A DNA stretch of 34,042 bases from Pleomorphochaeta sp. Lineage in GTDB: Bacteria; Spirochaetota; Spirochaetia; Sphaerochaetales; Sphaerochaetaceae. Where the stretch lies: contig JAQQAS010000036.1 of the NCBI GenBank assembly GCA_028532815.1, positions 1-34,042 on the forward strand, read 5' to 3'. Within the stretch, counting starts at the first letter, position 1; the number at the start of each line of letters is the position of its first letter. Positions 17,556 through 26,009 of this stretch are shown here, piece after piece. The notes under the pieces were generated by a model that was not told the DNA's origin, searched no databases, and saw only the letters and a list, made by a program, of their open reading frames with translations. Position numbers and translations under genes: made by a program.

Positions 17556-17867
17556 TTAGATATCCACAGTTTTAATAACAGAATATGCAACAACCTCATA
17601 AGGATGAGAAGCTTTCATAACTTTAATTACATCATTCAAATATTTATCTTCTACTACGAACTCAACTTTCCATTCTTCTTCTTTATGAATTTCACCAATT
17701 TTGCCTACAAAAGGGTTCTTATTTTCTCCAGCCCTAAACTGTCCTAACCCTTTAGTTTGCCAACAACAATAATCATAACCACCAATTTTACCAGCACCCG
17801 CCTCTAAAATTGCATTTTTAACAACTTCAAGATGTGTGGAGGGTATATATACAATTAAATAATACAT
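17556..17867 (-). CDS. NIF3/YqfO-like stand-alone domain protein
   Basis: A 103-aa protein similar to the small domain inserted in YqfO/NIF3 proteins and also found alone (CutA/PII-like fold). It has the recognisable run YIPSTHLEVVKNAILEAGAG, then GGYDYCCW, GLGQFRAGENKNPFVG, and ends with SHPYEVVAYSV. The biochemical role is unknown, and metal binding is suggested for the family. The frame extends upstream, but the conserved domain begins at MYYLIVYIP, so ATG 17867 is chosen. A GGAGG lies 13 nt upstream, which is longer than usual spacing. It is divergent from pth, with AT-rich -10-like boxes for both directions between 17886 and 17902. Confidence 0.8.
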   Translation of the reverse strand: MYYLIVYIPSTHLEVVKNAILEAGAGKIGGYDYCCWQTKGLGQFRAGENKNPFVGKIGEIHKEEEWKVEFVVEDKYLNDVIKVMKASHPYEVVAYSVIKTVDI

Positions 17868-17868
17868 C

Positions 17869-17897
17869 TTGTAATTAGATCCTCCTATTATTATATT
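17869..17897 (+). promoter_or_regulatory. pth promoter, leaderless
   Basis: TTGTAA (17869-17874), a 17-nt spacer and TATATT (17892-17897), followed by seven bases and ATG 17905. An overlapping TATAAT (17897-17902) could instead place the start just before the internal ATG at 17914. Confidence 0.5.
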
Positions 17898-17904
17898 ATA
17901 ATAT

Positions 17905-18405
17905 ATGATAAAGATGATTGTTTTTTTAGGCAACCCAGGCAAACAATATGATAATACAAGGCACAATATAGGATTTAGTATTTGTGATTATAAATATCCT
18001 TATATAACATTTCAAAAGAAATTTAATAGCCTTTTTGCAAATGATTTAAGTCTTAAAATTCTTAAACCACAAACTTTTATGAATAATAGTGGACTTTCTG
18101 TTGAAAAAGCTGCTTCATATTTTTCTCTATCCTCAGATCAAATATTAGTAGTTCATGATGATTTAGAATTAGACTTTGGAGAGGTAAAATTTCAACAAGG
18201 GGGAGGGTTAAAAGGTCATAATGGATTAAAAAGTATTAAAAACCATTTAAAAAATGATAATTTTTATAGATTGAGATTTGGTATAGGTAGGCCTAAACAT
18301 AATAATGTTTCTTCGTTTGTACTTTCTACTTTTACTAAGGACGAACAAATTTCATTACCTTTATATTTAGATAAAGCCTCAAAATTAATTGATTATTACA
18401 CCTAA
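17905..18405 (+). CDS. pth: Peptidyl-tRNA hydrolase
   Basis: A 166-aa enzyme that frees tRNA from stalled peptidyl-tRNA. It has FLGNPGKQYDNTRHNIGF with the catalytic His20, the conserved NNSGLSV block, HDDLELDFGEVKF with the conserved Asp, and GGGLKGHNGLKSI. It is somewhat shorter than most bacterial Pth proteins, mainly at the C-terminus, but no active-site element is missing. Most family members start a few residues before the IVGLGNPG-like motif, so either Met1 (17905) or Met4 (17914) is possible. The leaderless promoter favours Met1. It has no evident operon partner; 148 bases follow before the amylase-family gene. Confidence 0.93.
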   Translation: MIKMIVFLGNPGKQYDNTRHNIGFSICDYKYPYITFQKKFNSLFANDLSLKILKPQTFMNNSGLSVEKAASYFSLSSDQILVVHDDLELDFGEVKFQQGGGLKGHNGLKSIKNHLKNDNFYRLRFGIGRPKHNNVSSFVLSTFTKDEQISLPLYLDKASKLIDYYT

Positions 18406-18460
18406 TAATAAAGGATATAAATTACGCTCTTTAATAACAGAATAATTATTTTATCAAAGC

Positions 18461-18508
18461 TTAAATATTATTAGTTTAGACGATTGAAATACATTATTTA
18501 ATATTTAA
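18461..18508. repeat. Perfect 10-bp inverted repeat upstream of the amylase-family gene
   Basis: TTAAATATTA (18461-18470) and TAATATTTAA (18499-18508) are exact complements, 28 nt apart. The right arm overlaps the predicted -35 region of the downstream gene. It consists only of A and T, so background frequency in this genome is a concern. Confidence 0.35.
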
Positions 18509-18533
18509 CTTGTAAAATAAATTATGCTATACT
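18505..18533 (+). promoter_or_regulatory. Promoter of the amylase-family gene
   Basis: TTAACT (18505-18510), a 17-nt spacer and TATACT (18528-18533). The expected start near 18540 gives a leader of roughly 14 nt that contains the AGGAGG at 18544-18549, so this transcript uses a conventional ribosome binding site. Confidence 0.5.
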
Positions 18534-18553
18534 ACTTTCATGCAGGAGGAATC

Positions 18554-21500
18554 ATGACTTCAAGAGATTTAAGAGTTTCCAAAATAGTTAGGAACCAAAT
18601 AAAAGACTATTCTATTTTTTTTCAAACAGATACACATATTGATTCATTTTATAAACAAGCTCAAGATATATCTTATAAGTACAACACACAAACAACTACT
18701 TCAGACTACCTTAGTGCTTCAAAATTAAACGCATGTGCAATATTACATTTACTCTATCAAACACTCATAAATCAATATTTACAAGATGATGATTCAAACA
18801 TATTCTCTAGGATGGTACCTTTAGTTTCAAAAAACGATTCTGTTAATGAAGTTTTAGCCTTCTATGCGAAAGAATTTCCATCTCCCTTATTAACCTCTCA
18901 AGAAGTTTCAATTGAACAATATACTGAAGAAACTGTTAGAGGTTTTTTTGTACACAGAGTTATGACTCACAATCCGGCTTTAAAAAAAGCAATTAGACCA
19001 CTGATTTACAGAGATGAACTAAACTTCCCTCCAGCTACTAAAGCTTTATCAGCTATTCTAGGAGAGTTTGTATCTGGTGGTGCAAAAGTTGCTGACAGTG
19101 AAGAAGATTTATTCTCTTTCCTTCTAACCCCAGCTATCTTACATCCTGATTCACTTATTGACCAAATTAGTTTCATTCTTGAAGAATGGTCACATTTACT
19201 CGATGAGAATATTAGAAAAAGTTTAATTAAAGCAATTGATTTAACAAAGGAAGAAAACAAACCAGTTTTCTTCGATAATAACGGTGGTGGAGCAAATGCT
19301 CATACGTATGTACCAGATTATTCAATTTACGATAGTGAATATGAAGCTTTTAGTGATGATAGGAATTGGATGCCTAATGTTGTAATGATGGCAAAAAGTA
19401 CTTTGGTTTGGTTGGATCAATTATCTAAATATTATAATCGTCCAATAAAAACTTTAGATCAAATTCCCGATGAAGAACTTGATGCACTTAAGCAAAGAGG
19501 GTTTACGGCCCTTTGGCTAATTGGACTTTGGCAAAGAAGTGATGCTAGTAAAAAAATAAAGAACTTATGTGGAAATCCTGATGCTGAGGCATCTGCTTAC
19601 TCTTTAAAAAACAATGAAATTTCTCCATCTATTGGTGGTTGGCCAGCTTTAGAAAATTTGAAAAAAAGATGCGAGGATAGAGGTATTAGACTTGCCTCAG
19701 ATATGGTTCCAAACCACACAGGCATTGATAGTGATTGGGTTTCTAATAGACCTGATTTATTTATTCAACAATCATACCCTCCTTATCCATCCTATAGCTA
19801 TAATGGACCTGATTTATCAACAAATCCTAATATAGAATTGAAAATTGAAGATCACTATTATGATCAAAGCGATGCAGCGGTAACTTTTAGAAGAGTCGAT
19901 AAAAACACAGGTGAAACAAGCTATATATTCCATGGAAATGATGGAACATCAATGCCCTGGAATGATACAGCACAACTTGATTATCTAAATCCTCTAACAA
20001 GAGAGGCTGTTTTTCAAGAAATACGACATGTTGCTCAAAATTTCTCAATCATTCGTTTCGATGCTGCAATGACTCTTGCAAAAAAACATATTCAAAGACT
20101 TTGGTATCCAAAACTAGGTCATGGTGGAGATATTGCAGGAAGAACAATTTATAGTATGAGCGACCAAGAGTTCAATAAAAAACTTCCAAAAGAGTTTTGG
20201 AGAGATGTTGTTGATAGAATGAATAAAGAACTTCCAGATACCTTACTTTTAGCTGAAGCATTTTGGATGATGGAAGGATATTTTGTAAGAACACTTGGTA
20301 TGCATAGAGTATATAATAGTGCTTTTATGAATATGCTAAAAAATCAAGAAAATAGTAAATATATTGAAACTATTAAAAAAACACTCTCTTTTGATCCGGA
20401 AATATTAAAGAGATATGTAAACTTCATGAGCAATCCTGATGAAGAGACTGCTATAGGTCAATTTGGAGATGGAGACAAATATTTTGGAGTTTGTACCCTT
20501 TTATCAACTATGCCAGGCCTACCTATGTTTGGCCATGGACAAATAGAAGGTTTAAAAGAAAAATATGGTATGGAATATAGTAAAGCATATTGGGATGAAT
20601 GGCCAAATGATTTACTAATCAGTGAACACTATAAAAGAATTTTTCCCTTATTAAAAATAAGATATTTATTTAGTGGAGTTGATTATTTCAACATCTATGA
20701 TCTTGTTAGTAATAATACAACTAATAATTCAACTTTCTGTTATTCTAATGGTACAAAAGATGAAAAGACAATTGTATTTTACAATAATCAATATGATAGT
20801 GTTGAAGGCCATATCAAACTTTCAGCTCCAAAAAAGAACAAAGCTCTTGATAAAAATGTAGTATCTTCAATTGCTGAAAATCTAAATCTTACTTTAAGTG
20901 GAAGAAATTTCTTAGTTTATAAAAACTTTAATGATGGTCTAACTTATTTAACCCCTTCTCTTAAAATATATGATGAAGGATTTTGGGTACATCTAAATGG
21001 ATATGAAACTAAAGTAATTTTAGATATAAGAGAAGTTGAAGACATTGATGGAGCATATGCTAGATTATATGCAAAACTTGGAGATAAAGGTGTTGCTGAT
21101 ATTAATTTAGAAATAAACGCAATTCGATTAAGTCCTATTTTTAAGACTATGGATACTCTTAGATCTCCGTCTGTAATTGAAATTTTAGAAAATATTACTA
21201 AAGGCTTATCAACTAATGCTCAAAATAGGAAACTTATTTTACAGATAGCACAACTATACTCAACTCTTCCAACCTCATATAGCAAGATTAGTGATTTAAC
21301 AAAAACTTACCTTTCTAGTGAACCAAAACAGATTGAACCTGAAAATATGTTAAAAGCATTTGAAAACTTTTCTAGAATATTTAAAAACAATTCTATTCTT
21401 TCTAACTGTGGTTTTATACTAGATGAACTTGCAATTATAATTGCTTCAAGCTTATTTATATATCCTTTTGTAACTAAACAAAGCTCAATAGAAGAAGTAA

Positions 21501-21883
21501 ATAAGCTAAGTAAAAAATTATTATTATCTTATTTCTTTAAAGATAATTTAGAAAAGTTAAAAGTTAATGAAAGTGAAAAGAAACACATTATTGATGGAGT
21601 GGCTATATTCTTGACTTCTTATAAACAACTTGAGAAAGATCCAATTAATAATTTTAAAGAAATATTTAACTCTAATTTCATTAAAAAATATACTTTATGC
21701 AATGATTATAAAAATATTACTTGGTATAAAAAAGAATCCGTTCAAGAATTAATTATATTAACTTCAATTTCGATGTCTCTATTTTCTCAGAGCTCTTTTG
21801 ATCTAAATGGTTATATCTCACATCTACTAAAAGCAGAGGGATTAGCTGAATATAAACTAATTAATTTCTTAGAAAATATTTAA
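18554..21883 (+). CDS. Large GH13 alpha-amylase-family protein
   Basis: A 1109-aa protein without an evident signal peptide, so probably cytoplasmic. Its N-terminal ~290 residues are largely helical and unlike standard amylases. The GH13 barrel follows, with region I DMVPNH (383-388), nucleophile Asp503 in IIRFDAAM and acid/base Glu568 in LLAEAFWMMEG. The expected final Asp lies in SNPDEETAIGQFGDGDKYFG (Asp629), where the usual NHD reads NPD. A beta-rich region (about 720-860) and a helical tail (about 870-1109) end the protein. The substrate is probably an alpha-glucan, acting as hydrolase or transferase; this cannot be settled from sequence. ATG 18554 is chosen because AGGAGG sits directly upstream; the open frame extends ten codons farther but crosses that site. 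Confidence 0.85.
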   Translation: MTSRDLRVSKIVRNQIKDYSIFFQTDTHIDSFYKQAQDISYKYNTQTTTSDYLSASKLNACAILHLLYQTLINQYLQDDDSNIFSRMVPLVSKNDSVNEVLAFYAKEFPSPLLTSQEVSIEQYTEETVRGFFVHRVMTHNPALKKAIRPLIYRDELNFPPATKALSAILGEFVSGGAKVADSEEDLFSFLLTPAILHPDSLIDQISFILEEWSHLLDENIRKSLIKAIDLTKEENKPVFFDNNGGGANAHTYVPDYSIYDSEYEAFSDDRNWMPNVVMMAKSTLVWLDQLSKYYNRPIKTLDQIPDEELDALKQRGFTALWLIGLWQRSDASKKIKNLCGNPDAEASAYSLKNNEISPSIGGWPALENLKKRCEDRGIRLASDMVPNHTGIDSDWVSNRPDLFIQQSYPPYPSYSYNGPDLSTNPNIELKIEDHYYDQSDAAVTFRRVDKNTGETSYIFHGNDGTSMPWNDTAQLDYLNPLTREAVFQEIRHVAQNFSIIRFDAAMTLAKKHIQRLWYPKLGHGGDIAGRTIYSMSDQEFNKKLPKEFWRDVVDRMNKELPDTLLLAEAFWMMEGYFVRTLGMHRVYNSAFMNMLKNQENSKYIETIKKTLSFDPEILKRYVNFMSNPDEETAIGQFGDGDKYFGVCTLLSTMPGLPMFGHGQIEGLKEKYGMEYSKAYWDEWPNDLLISEHYKRIFPLLKIRYLFSGVDYFNIYDLVSNNTTNNSTFCYSNGTKDEKTIVFYNNQYDSVEGHIKLSAPKKNKALDKNVVSSIAENLNLTLSGRNFLVYKNFNDGLTYLTPSLKIYDEGFWVHLNGYETKVILDIREVEDIDGAYARLYAKLGDKGVADINLEINAIRLSPIFKTMDTLRSPSVIEILENITKGLSTNAQNRKLILQIAQLYSTLPTSYSKISDLTKTYLSSEPKQIEPENMLKAFENFSRIFKNNSILSNCGFILDELAIIIASSLFIYPFVTKQSSIEEVNKLSKKLLLSYFFKDNLEKLKVNESEKKHIIDGVAIFLTSYKQLEKDPINNFKEIFNSNFIKKYTLCNDYKNITWYKKESVQELIILTSISMSLFSQSSFDLNGYISHLLKAEGLAEYKLINFLENI

Positions 21884-21919
21884 TCTATTAGAGAGCTTAG
21901 TCTCTCTAATAGACGTTTT
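21884..21919 (+). terminator. Terminator of the amylase-family gene
   Basis: A perfect 12-bp stem, TCTATTAGAGAG (21884-21895) with CTCTCTAATAGA (21902-21913) and a 6-nt loop, begins at the base after the stop codon and is followed by CGTTTT. Strong intrinsic terminator. Confidence 0.87.
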
Positions 21920-22020
21920 ATATATAAATTATTTAATATTTGCCAATTTATTTTACTAATTTAAACTTTTACAATATGTGTCATAATTATGGAAATATAA
22001 ATTCCATTAACTATATTTAA

Positions 22021-22049
22021 TTGACTTGTATTGAATGTTAATGTAATCT
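22021..22049 (+). promoter_or_regulatory. Promoter of the SDF-family transporter, leaderless
   Basis: TTGACT (22021-22026), a 17-nt spacer and TAATCT (22044-22049), six bases before ATG 22056. No Shine-Dalgarno is seen. Confidence 0.5.
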
Positions 22050-22055
22050 AATTAT

Positions 22056-23324
22056 ATGAAAACTTGGATTACATATTTAGTTGCAACCTTTATGGGCTTA
22101 GCAACAACATTACTTTTAGGGCAATTTGATACCTATATAACATTTATTCAATCGTTTTCCTCATTGGTAATTCAATTTGGAGGATTTATTCTATTCCCGA
22201 TAGTGCTTATAACATTTACATCAGGAATAGCTTCCTTAAGAAAAGATAAAATGGGTGGCAGATTAGTTGGTGCGACATTTGTTTGGACAGTTCTGTCTTC
22301 TTTAATTCTATCTCTTATCGGTGTTGCTCTTTTTGCTATAATGCCAATTTCTTTTCCAGCTTCTTCGAGTGCTGGGGCTGCAACAAGTGCTGTTATAGAA
22401 TACATTGAAACTTCCATATCTCTTGTAAGAGATACCTTTTCTCCAGTTAATCCATTTTATTCAATGGCCTCTACACAAAATTTCCTAGCACCTATAGTCT
22501 TTATTGCATTTTTATTTGGTTATTTTTTAAAACCATCTAGTGATGTATTAAGGCCCGCTTATGTTACCATTAATTCTTTTAGTGAAGTTATGTACAAAAT
22601 GAGCAGAGCTTTCACAATTTATGGATTTGCACTAGTATACATTGTCTCAGCATCTTTCTTCGCAGTATTACAAGATGAAGCTACAGTTTTCGTAGCTCCA
22701 AGATTTGTATTTTCATTAGTCCTTTTAGCATTAGTTACAATTTTTGCAATACTACCTTTGATATTTGCAATTACTACAAGCTTTAAAGAAAATCCTTACA
22801 AAATCTTATATAGATCATTAGGTGCTGCTACTGCAGGATTGTTCTCTGGAAATATCTTTTTTGCAACTCCAATAAGTTTCTCATTATCTAGAATGAACTT
22901 AGGTGTCCAAAAAAGAGTTTCTTCAACATCAATATCCTTAACTACAATATTTGCTAGAGGCGGAAGTGTAATGGTATCTTCCTTTACAATTGCATCCTTA
23001 ATTTATGCAACTACTGGAACACTTCCTAGTTTCTCACTATCAATTTTCATAGCGCTATGTTCAACTTTTGTTTCATTCTTTAGTAGTTTATTTTTAGGCT
23101 TTGAAGTATTTTTTATAACTTACTTTACACTAAAATTATTATCTATTGATTTACATACAGCTGAAATGTCTTTAGTTGGAATTCTACCTCTACTATGTGG
23201 TATTGGAACAATGATAGATGTATTAATAGGAATGTTTACTTCAGCTACAGCAAATATTTGGATTTTACATAAAGAAAAAGGTCTTACTCAATTAGTTCTT
23301 GTTCCTTATAAAAATATGCTTTAA
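22056..23324 (+). CDS. Divergent SDF-family (dicarboxylate/amino acid:cation) symporter
   Basis: A 422-aa integral membrane protein whose order of helices and re-entrant segments matches the GltP/DctA family of Na+- or H+-coupled symporters. The usual fingerprints are altered. The first re-entrant loop normally reads SSSATLP but here reads SGNIFFATP, and the helix-7 NMDGT motif reads RGGSVMVSS. The last helix (GTMIDVLIGMFTSATANIW) lacks the Asp-Arg pair that binds acidic substrates in GltP relatives. A role in transport of something other than aspartate, glutamate or C4-dicarboxylates is therefore possible. It is monocistronic, with its own promoter and terminator. Family assignment is fairly sure and the substrate unknown. 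Confidence 0.75.
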   Translation: MKTWITYLVATFMGLATTLLLGQFDTYITFIQSFSSLVIQFGGFILFPIVLITFTSGIASLRKDKMGGRLVGATFVWTVLSSLILSLIGVALFAIMPISFPASSSAGAATSAVIEYIETSISLVRDTFSPVNPFYSMASTQNFLAPIVFIAFLFGYFLKPSSDVLRPAYVTINSFSEVMYKMSRAFTIYGFALVYIVSASFFAVLQDEATVFVAPRFVFSLVLLALVTIFAILPLIFAITTSFKENPYKILYRSLGAATAGLFSGNIFFATPISFSLSRMNLGVQKRVSSTSISLTTIFARGGSVMVSSFTIASLIYATTGTLPSFSLSIFIALCSTFVSFFSSLFLGFEVFFITYFTLKLLSIDLHTAEMSLVGILPLLCGIGTMIDVLIGMFTSATANIWILHKEKGLTQLVLVPYKNML

Positions 23325-23344
23325 TCATACTAGATTAATAAATA

Positions 23345-23377
23345 GGGGCTATTGTTATATTTAAATTAGCCCCTTTT
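23345..23377 (+). terminator. SDF transporter terminator
   Basis: GGGGCTA (23345-23351) and TAGCCCC (23367-23373) with a 15-nt loop, then TTTT. It lies 20 bases after the stop codon. Confidence 0.82.
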
Positions 23378-23403
23378 ACTATATAATAGCTAATGAGGAT
23401 TAT

Positions 23404-24171
23404 ATGAAAAAAAAATATCAATATATATTAGTAACAATACAATTTATTATTTCTTTAGCATTTGTTATTTTAATAGGATATTCTTTTTTAGATATAATAC
23501 GTTTTAATAAAAATTTATCAGTAATAAATGAAAATAATCTTTCTATCGTAATTCAATTAATTGTATATGGATATATTGCCATTCAATTGTGCCAAATGAA
23601 TGAGCCGATTAGATGGAATGATTCACCATTATTACATTTTGTTTTATTATTCTTATGCTTTGATGGTGTTATTACACTTCCTTACTTTTTTACAACTATA
23701 AACCTATATTTAATATCCCCATTGGTGCTTGGTAAAATTCATTTATTTTCACTTATTTCCTCAACTATCTTTTTAATATTATGTGGAATCAATCAAAAAG
23801 ATACTAATTTTAAAAATAGTAACCAAAATATTTTTCTAGCGATAAGTCTTGCTATACTTTTAACTTTTGTAATTGATGTTAATAGCCCAACAGAGGTACA
23901 ATCTCTAAATATGTTTATCACAAGCACAAACTTCAAAATATTTTATATTATAGCTAATTTTATTGCAATTTTGAGTTTTATACCTTCATATCTAAAAGAT
24001 AAAACCACTCATAATAAGCGTAAAACATATTCATATATTCTATTTACCATATCTTTAGCTATACTAAGATATACTATTAGCTTAAATTATATTATCTTTA
24101 TTTGTGCAATTTTATTGTTAATTGGAAGTTCTATTTCTCTAATAATTAATATGAAATCTTATTCAATCTAA
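23404..24171 (+). CDS. Membrane protein of unknown function
   Basis: A 255-aa protein with about seven or eight hydrophobic segments (roughly residues 8-30, 43-64, 73-97, 108-127, 142-160, 178-197, 208-227 and 229-250) joined by short loops. A cluster of charged residues lies at KDKTTHNKRK (about 199-208). I recognise no family motif. A TATAAT at 23382-23387 and a GAGGA (23395-23399) four bases before the ATG support expression. It lies between the transporter terminator and a bidirectional terminator, so it appears to be transcribed alone. The sequence is very AT-rich, and Ile, Leu and Phe dominate. Confidence 0.7.
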   Translation: MKKKYQYILVTIQFIISLAFVILIGYSFLDIIRFNKNLSVINENNLSIVIQLIVYGYIAIQLCQMNEPIRWNDSPLLHFVLLFLCFDGVITLPYFFTTINLYLISPLVLGKIHLFSLISSTIFLILCGINQKDTNFKNSNQNIFLAISLAILLTFVIDVNSPTEVQSLNMFITSTNFKIFYIIANFIAILSFIPSYLKDKTTHNKRKTYSYILFTISLAILRYTISLNYIIFICAILLLIGSSISLIINMKSYSI

Positions 24172-24173
24172 AA

Positions 24174-24212
24174 AAAAGAGAAATGCTTATTTAAAACAAA
24201 CACTTCTCTTTT
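24174..24212. terminator. Bidirectional terminator between convergent genes
   Basis: AAAAGAGAA (24174-24182) and TTCTCTTTT (24204-24212) with a 21-nt loop, which can be tightened by further pairs. The A run on the left and T run on the right give a U-tract in both directions. It serves the orphan membrane protein gene on plus and gpmI on minus. Confidence 0.78.
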
Positions 24213-24234
24213 GAAAATTAATTAGTTATTAACT

Positions 24235-25881
24235 TTATTTTAAGTTAATTACAGAACTATCATATTCTTCTGGTGCATCAAGACCTAAGAAATTCATTAT
24301 AGTTGCAGGAATTGAACTTATTCCCAAACCTTCATTAAGTTTTGTATCATATTCACCGTTATAAGAAGGGTCGAAGATAATACATGGAACAGGATTTAAT
24401 GAATGAGATGTTTTTGCTTTTGGTGATCCATTATCTTTAACTTTAACATCACCTTTCTTATCATGTTCAAACATATCATCAGCATTACCATGGTCAGCTG
24501 TAATTATCATTACACCACCAGCAGCTTCAACAGCTTTTTTAATTCTACCAATTTGTAAGTCCATAGCTTCCATAGAACAGATAACAGCTTCATAAATTCC
24601 TGTGTGACCAACCATATCACCGTTAGGGAAATTTAATTTAATTACATCCCAAGAGCCTTCTTCAATTTCTTTAATTACTCTATCAGCAATATCAGCACAT
24701 TTCATCCAAGGTCTTTCTTCAAAAGGAACGATATCAGAAAGGACTTCTACATATTCTTCTAAATTCTCATCAAATTTACCTGTCTTATTACCATTAAAGA
24801 AATAAGTTACATGTCCAAATTTTTGAGTTTCAGAAATAGAGAATTGTCTAATATTAGATGCACATAAGTACTCTGCCATTGTCTTATCGATTGATGGAGG
24901 AGAAACTAAATATTGAGATGGTACATGTAAATCACCATCATATTCCATCATTCCTGCATATTCTACTTTAGGATGACGTTTTCTATCAAACTCTGTTAAT
25001 TCTTCTGCTTCAAAAGCTTTAGTGATTTCAAGAGCTCTATCTCCTCTAAAGTTAAATAGTATTACACTATCACCATCTTCAATTGTTCCAACAGGTTTTC
25101 CATCTTCTTCAATAACAAAAGGAGGTAAATCTTGGTCAATTGCACCAGTTTCTTCTCTTAGTGTTTCAATTGCTTCATGAGCTGATTTAAATTTTCTTCC
25201 TTCACCTAAAACGTGAGTTTCCCAACCTTTTTTAACCATATCCCAGTTGGCATTATATCTATCCATAGTAATAACCATACGGCCACCACCAGAAGCAATT
25301 TTACCATCAAAGCTATCATCTGATAACTCTTCTAGGAATTTTGCAAAAGGATCAAAATAATCAAAAGCACTTTTTTCACCTACATCTCTACCATCTAGAA
25401 GGGCATGAACTCTAACTTTAGCTACACCGTCTTCTTTAGCTTTTAAAACCATTGATTTTAATGTATCAATATGAGAGTGAACATTACCATCAGATAGTAG
25501 ACCAATAAAATGTAGTGTTGAGTTTTTATCTTTAGTATTTTGTGTTAATTTATTCCAAGTTTCGCCTTTATACATAGCACCTGATTCAATTGAATTTGCA
25601 ATCAATTTTGCACCTTGAGCAAAAACTCTACCACATCCCATTGCATTATGACCAACTTCACTATTTCCCATATCTGCATCAGAAGGAAGACCTACTGCTG
25701 TTCCATGAGCCTTTAGTTTAGTCCAAGGATTTTCTTCATACAATCTATCTAAAACTTCTGTATGGGCTGATTGTACAGCGTCTCCTGATTTATATTTTCC
25801 GAAACCAACACCATCCATTATAACTAAAACAACGGGTCCTTTACGGCTGATTTTACCATTTTTATTTAAGGCTTTGACCAT
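24235..25881 (-). CDS. gpmI: 2,3-bisphosphoglycerate-independent phosphoglycerate mutase
   Basis: A 548-aa Mn2+-dependent glycolytic enzyme interconverting 3- and 2-phosphoglycerate, slightly longer than the usual ~510 aa. The metal and phosphoserine site appear as VVLVIMDGVGFG (Asp23) and DADMGNSEVGHNAMG, with the phosphorylated Ser74. HSHIDTL and LLDGRDVGEKSA line the phosphatase/transferase interface, and the C-terminal metal motifs are TADHGNADDM and TSHSLNPVP. All are intact. The start has an AGGAGA-type ribosome binding site about nine bases upstream. The gene appears monocistronic; a possible weak promoter with TATTAT lies near 25944-25949. Confidence 0.96.
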   Translation of the reverse strand: MVKALNKNGKISRKGPVVLVIMDGVGFGKYKSGDAVQSAHTEVLDRLYEENPWTKLKAHGTAVGLPSDADMGNSEVGHNAMGCGRVFAQGAKLIANSIESGAMYKGETWNKLTQNTKDKNSTLHFIGLLSDGNVHSHIDTLKSMVLKAKEDGVAKVRVHALLDGRDVGEKSAFDYFDPFAKFLEELSDDSFDGKIASGGGRMVITMDRYNANWDMVKKGWETHVLGEGRKFKSAHEAIETLREETGAIDQDLPPFVIEEDGKPVGTIEDGDSVILFNFRGDRALEITKAFEAEELTEFDRKRHPKVEYAGMMEYDGDLHVPSQYLVSPPSIDKTMAEYLCASNIRQFSISETQKFGHVTYFFNGNKTGKFDENLEEYVEVLSDIVPFEERPWMKCADIADRVIKEIEEGSWDVIKLNFPNGDMVGHTGIYEAVICSMEAMDLQIGRIKKAVEAAGGVMIITADHGNADDMFEHDKKGDVKVKDNGSPKAKTSHSLNPVPCIIFDPSYNGEYDTKLNEGLGISSIPATIMNFLGLDAPEEYDSSVINLK

Positions 25882-26009
25882 TTTTTAATTTCTCCTAATT
25901 TATTATTGATAATTTTTTACTCATTTTATGAATTAAGATTACTATAATAGCGATACTTTAGTAAAGCTAAATAATTTAAAGTAATTCTAATTTTAATAAC
26001 AATTTAATC

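Noticed and set aside
17442-17747. 101-codon plus-strand frame spanning the end of nth and the NIF3-like gene
   Set aside because: It overlaps two real genes in wrong frames and carries no motif; conserved residues of both neighbours explain the sequence.
17868-17966. 33-codon N-terminal extension of the NIF3-like protein, antisense to the pth start
   Set aside because: It runs through the divergent promoter region and the start of pth, and the conserved family domain begins exactly at ATG 17867.
18524-18553. TTG/ATG-like upstream start for the amylase-family protein
   Set aside because: The extension would be translated across the -10 box and the AGGAGG ribosome site of the gene, so it is outside or at the very edge of the transcript.
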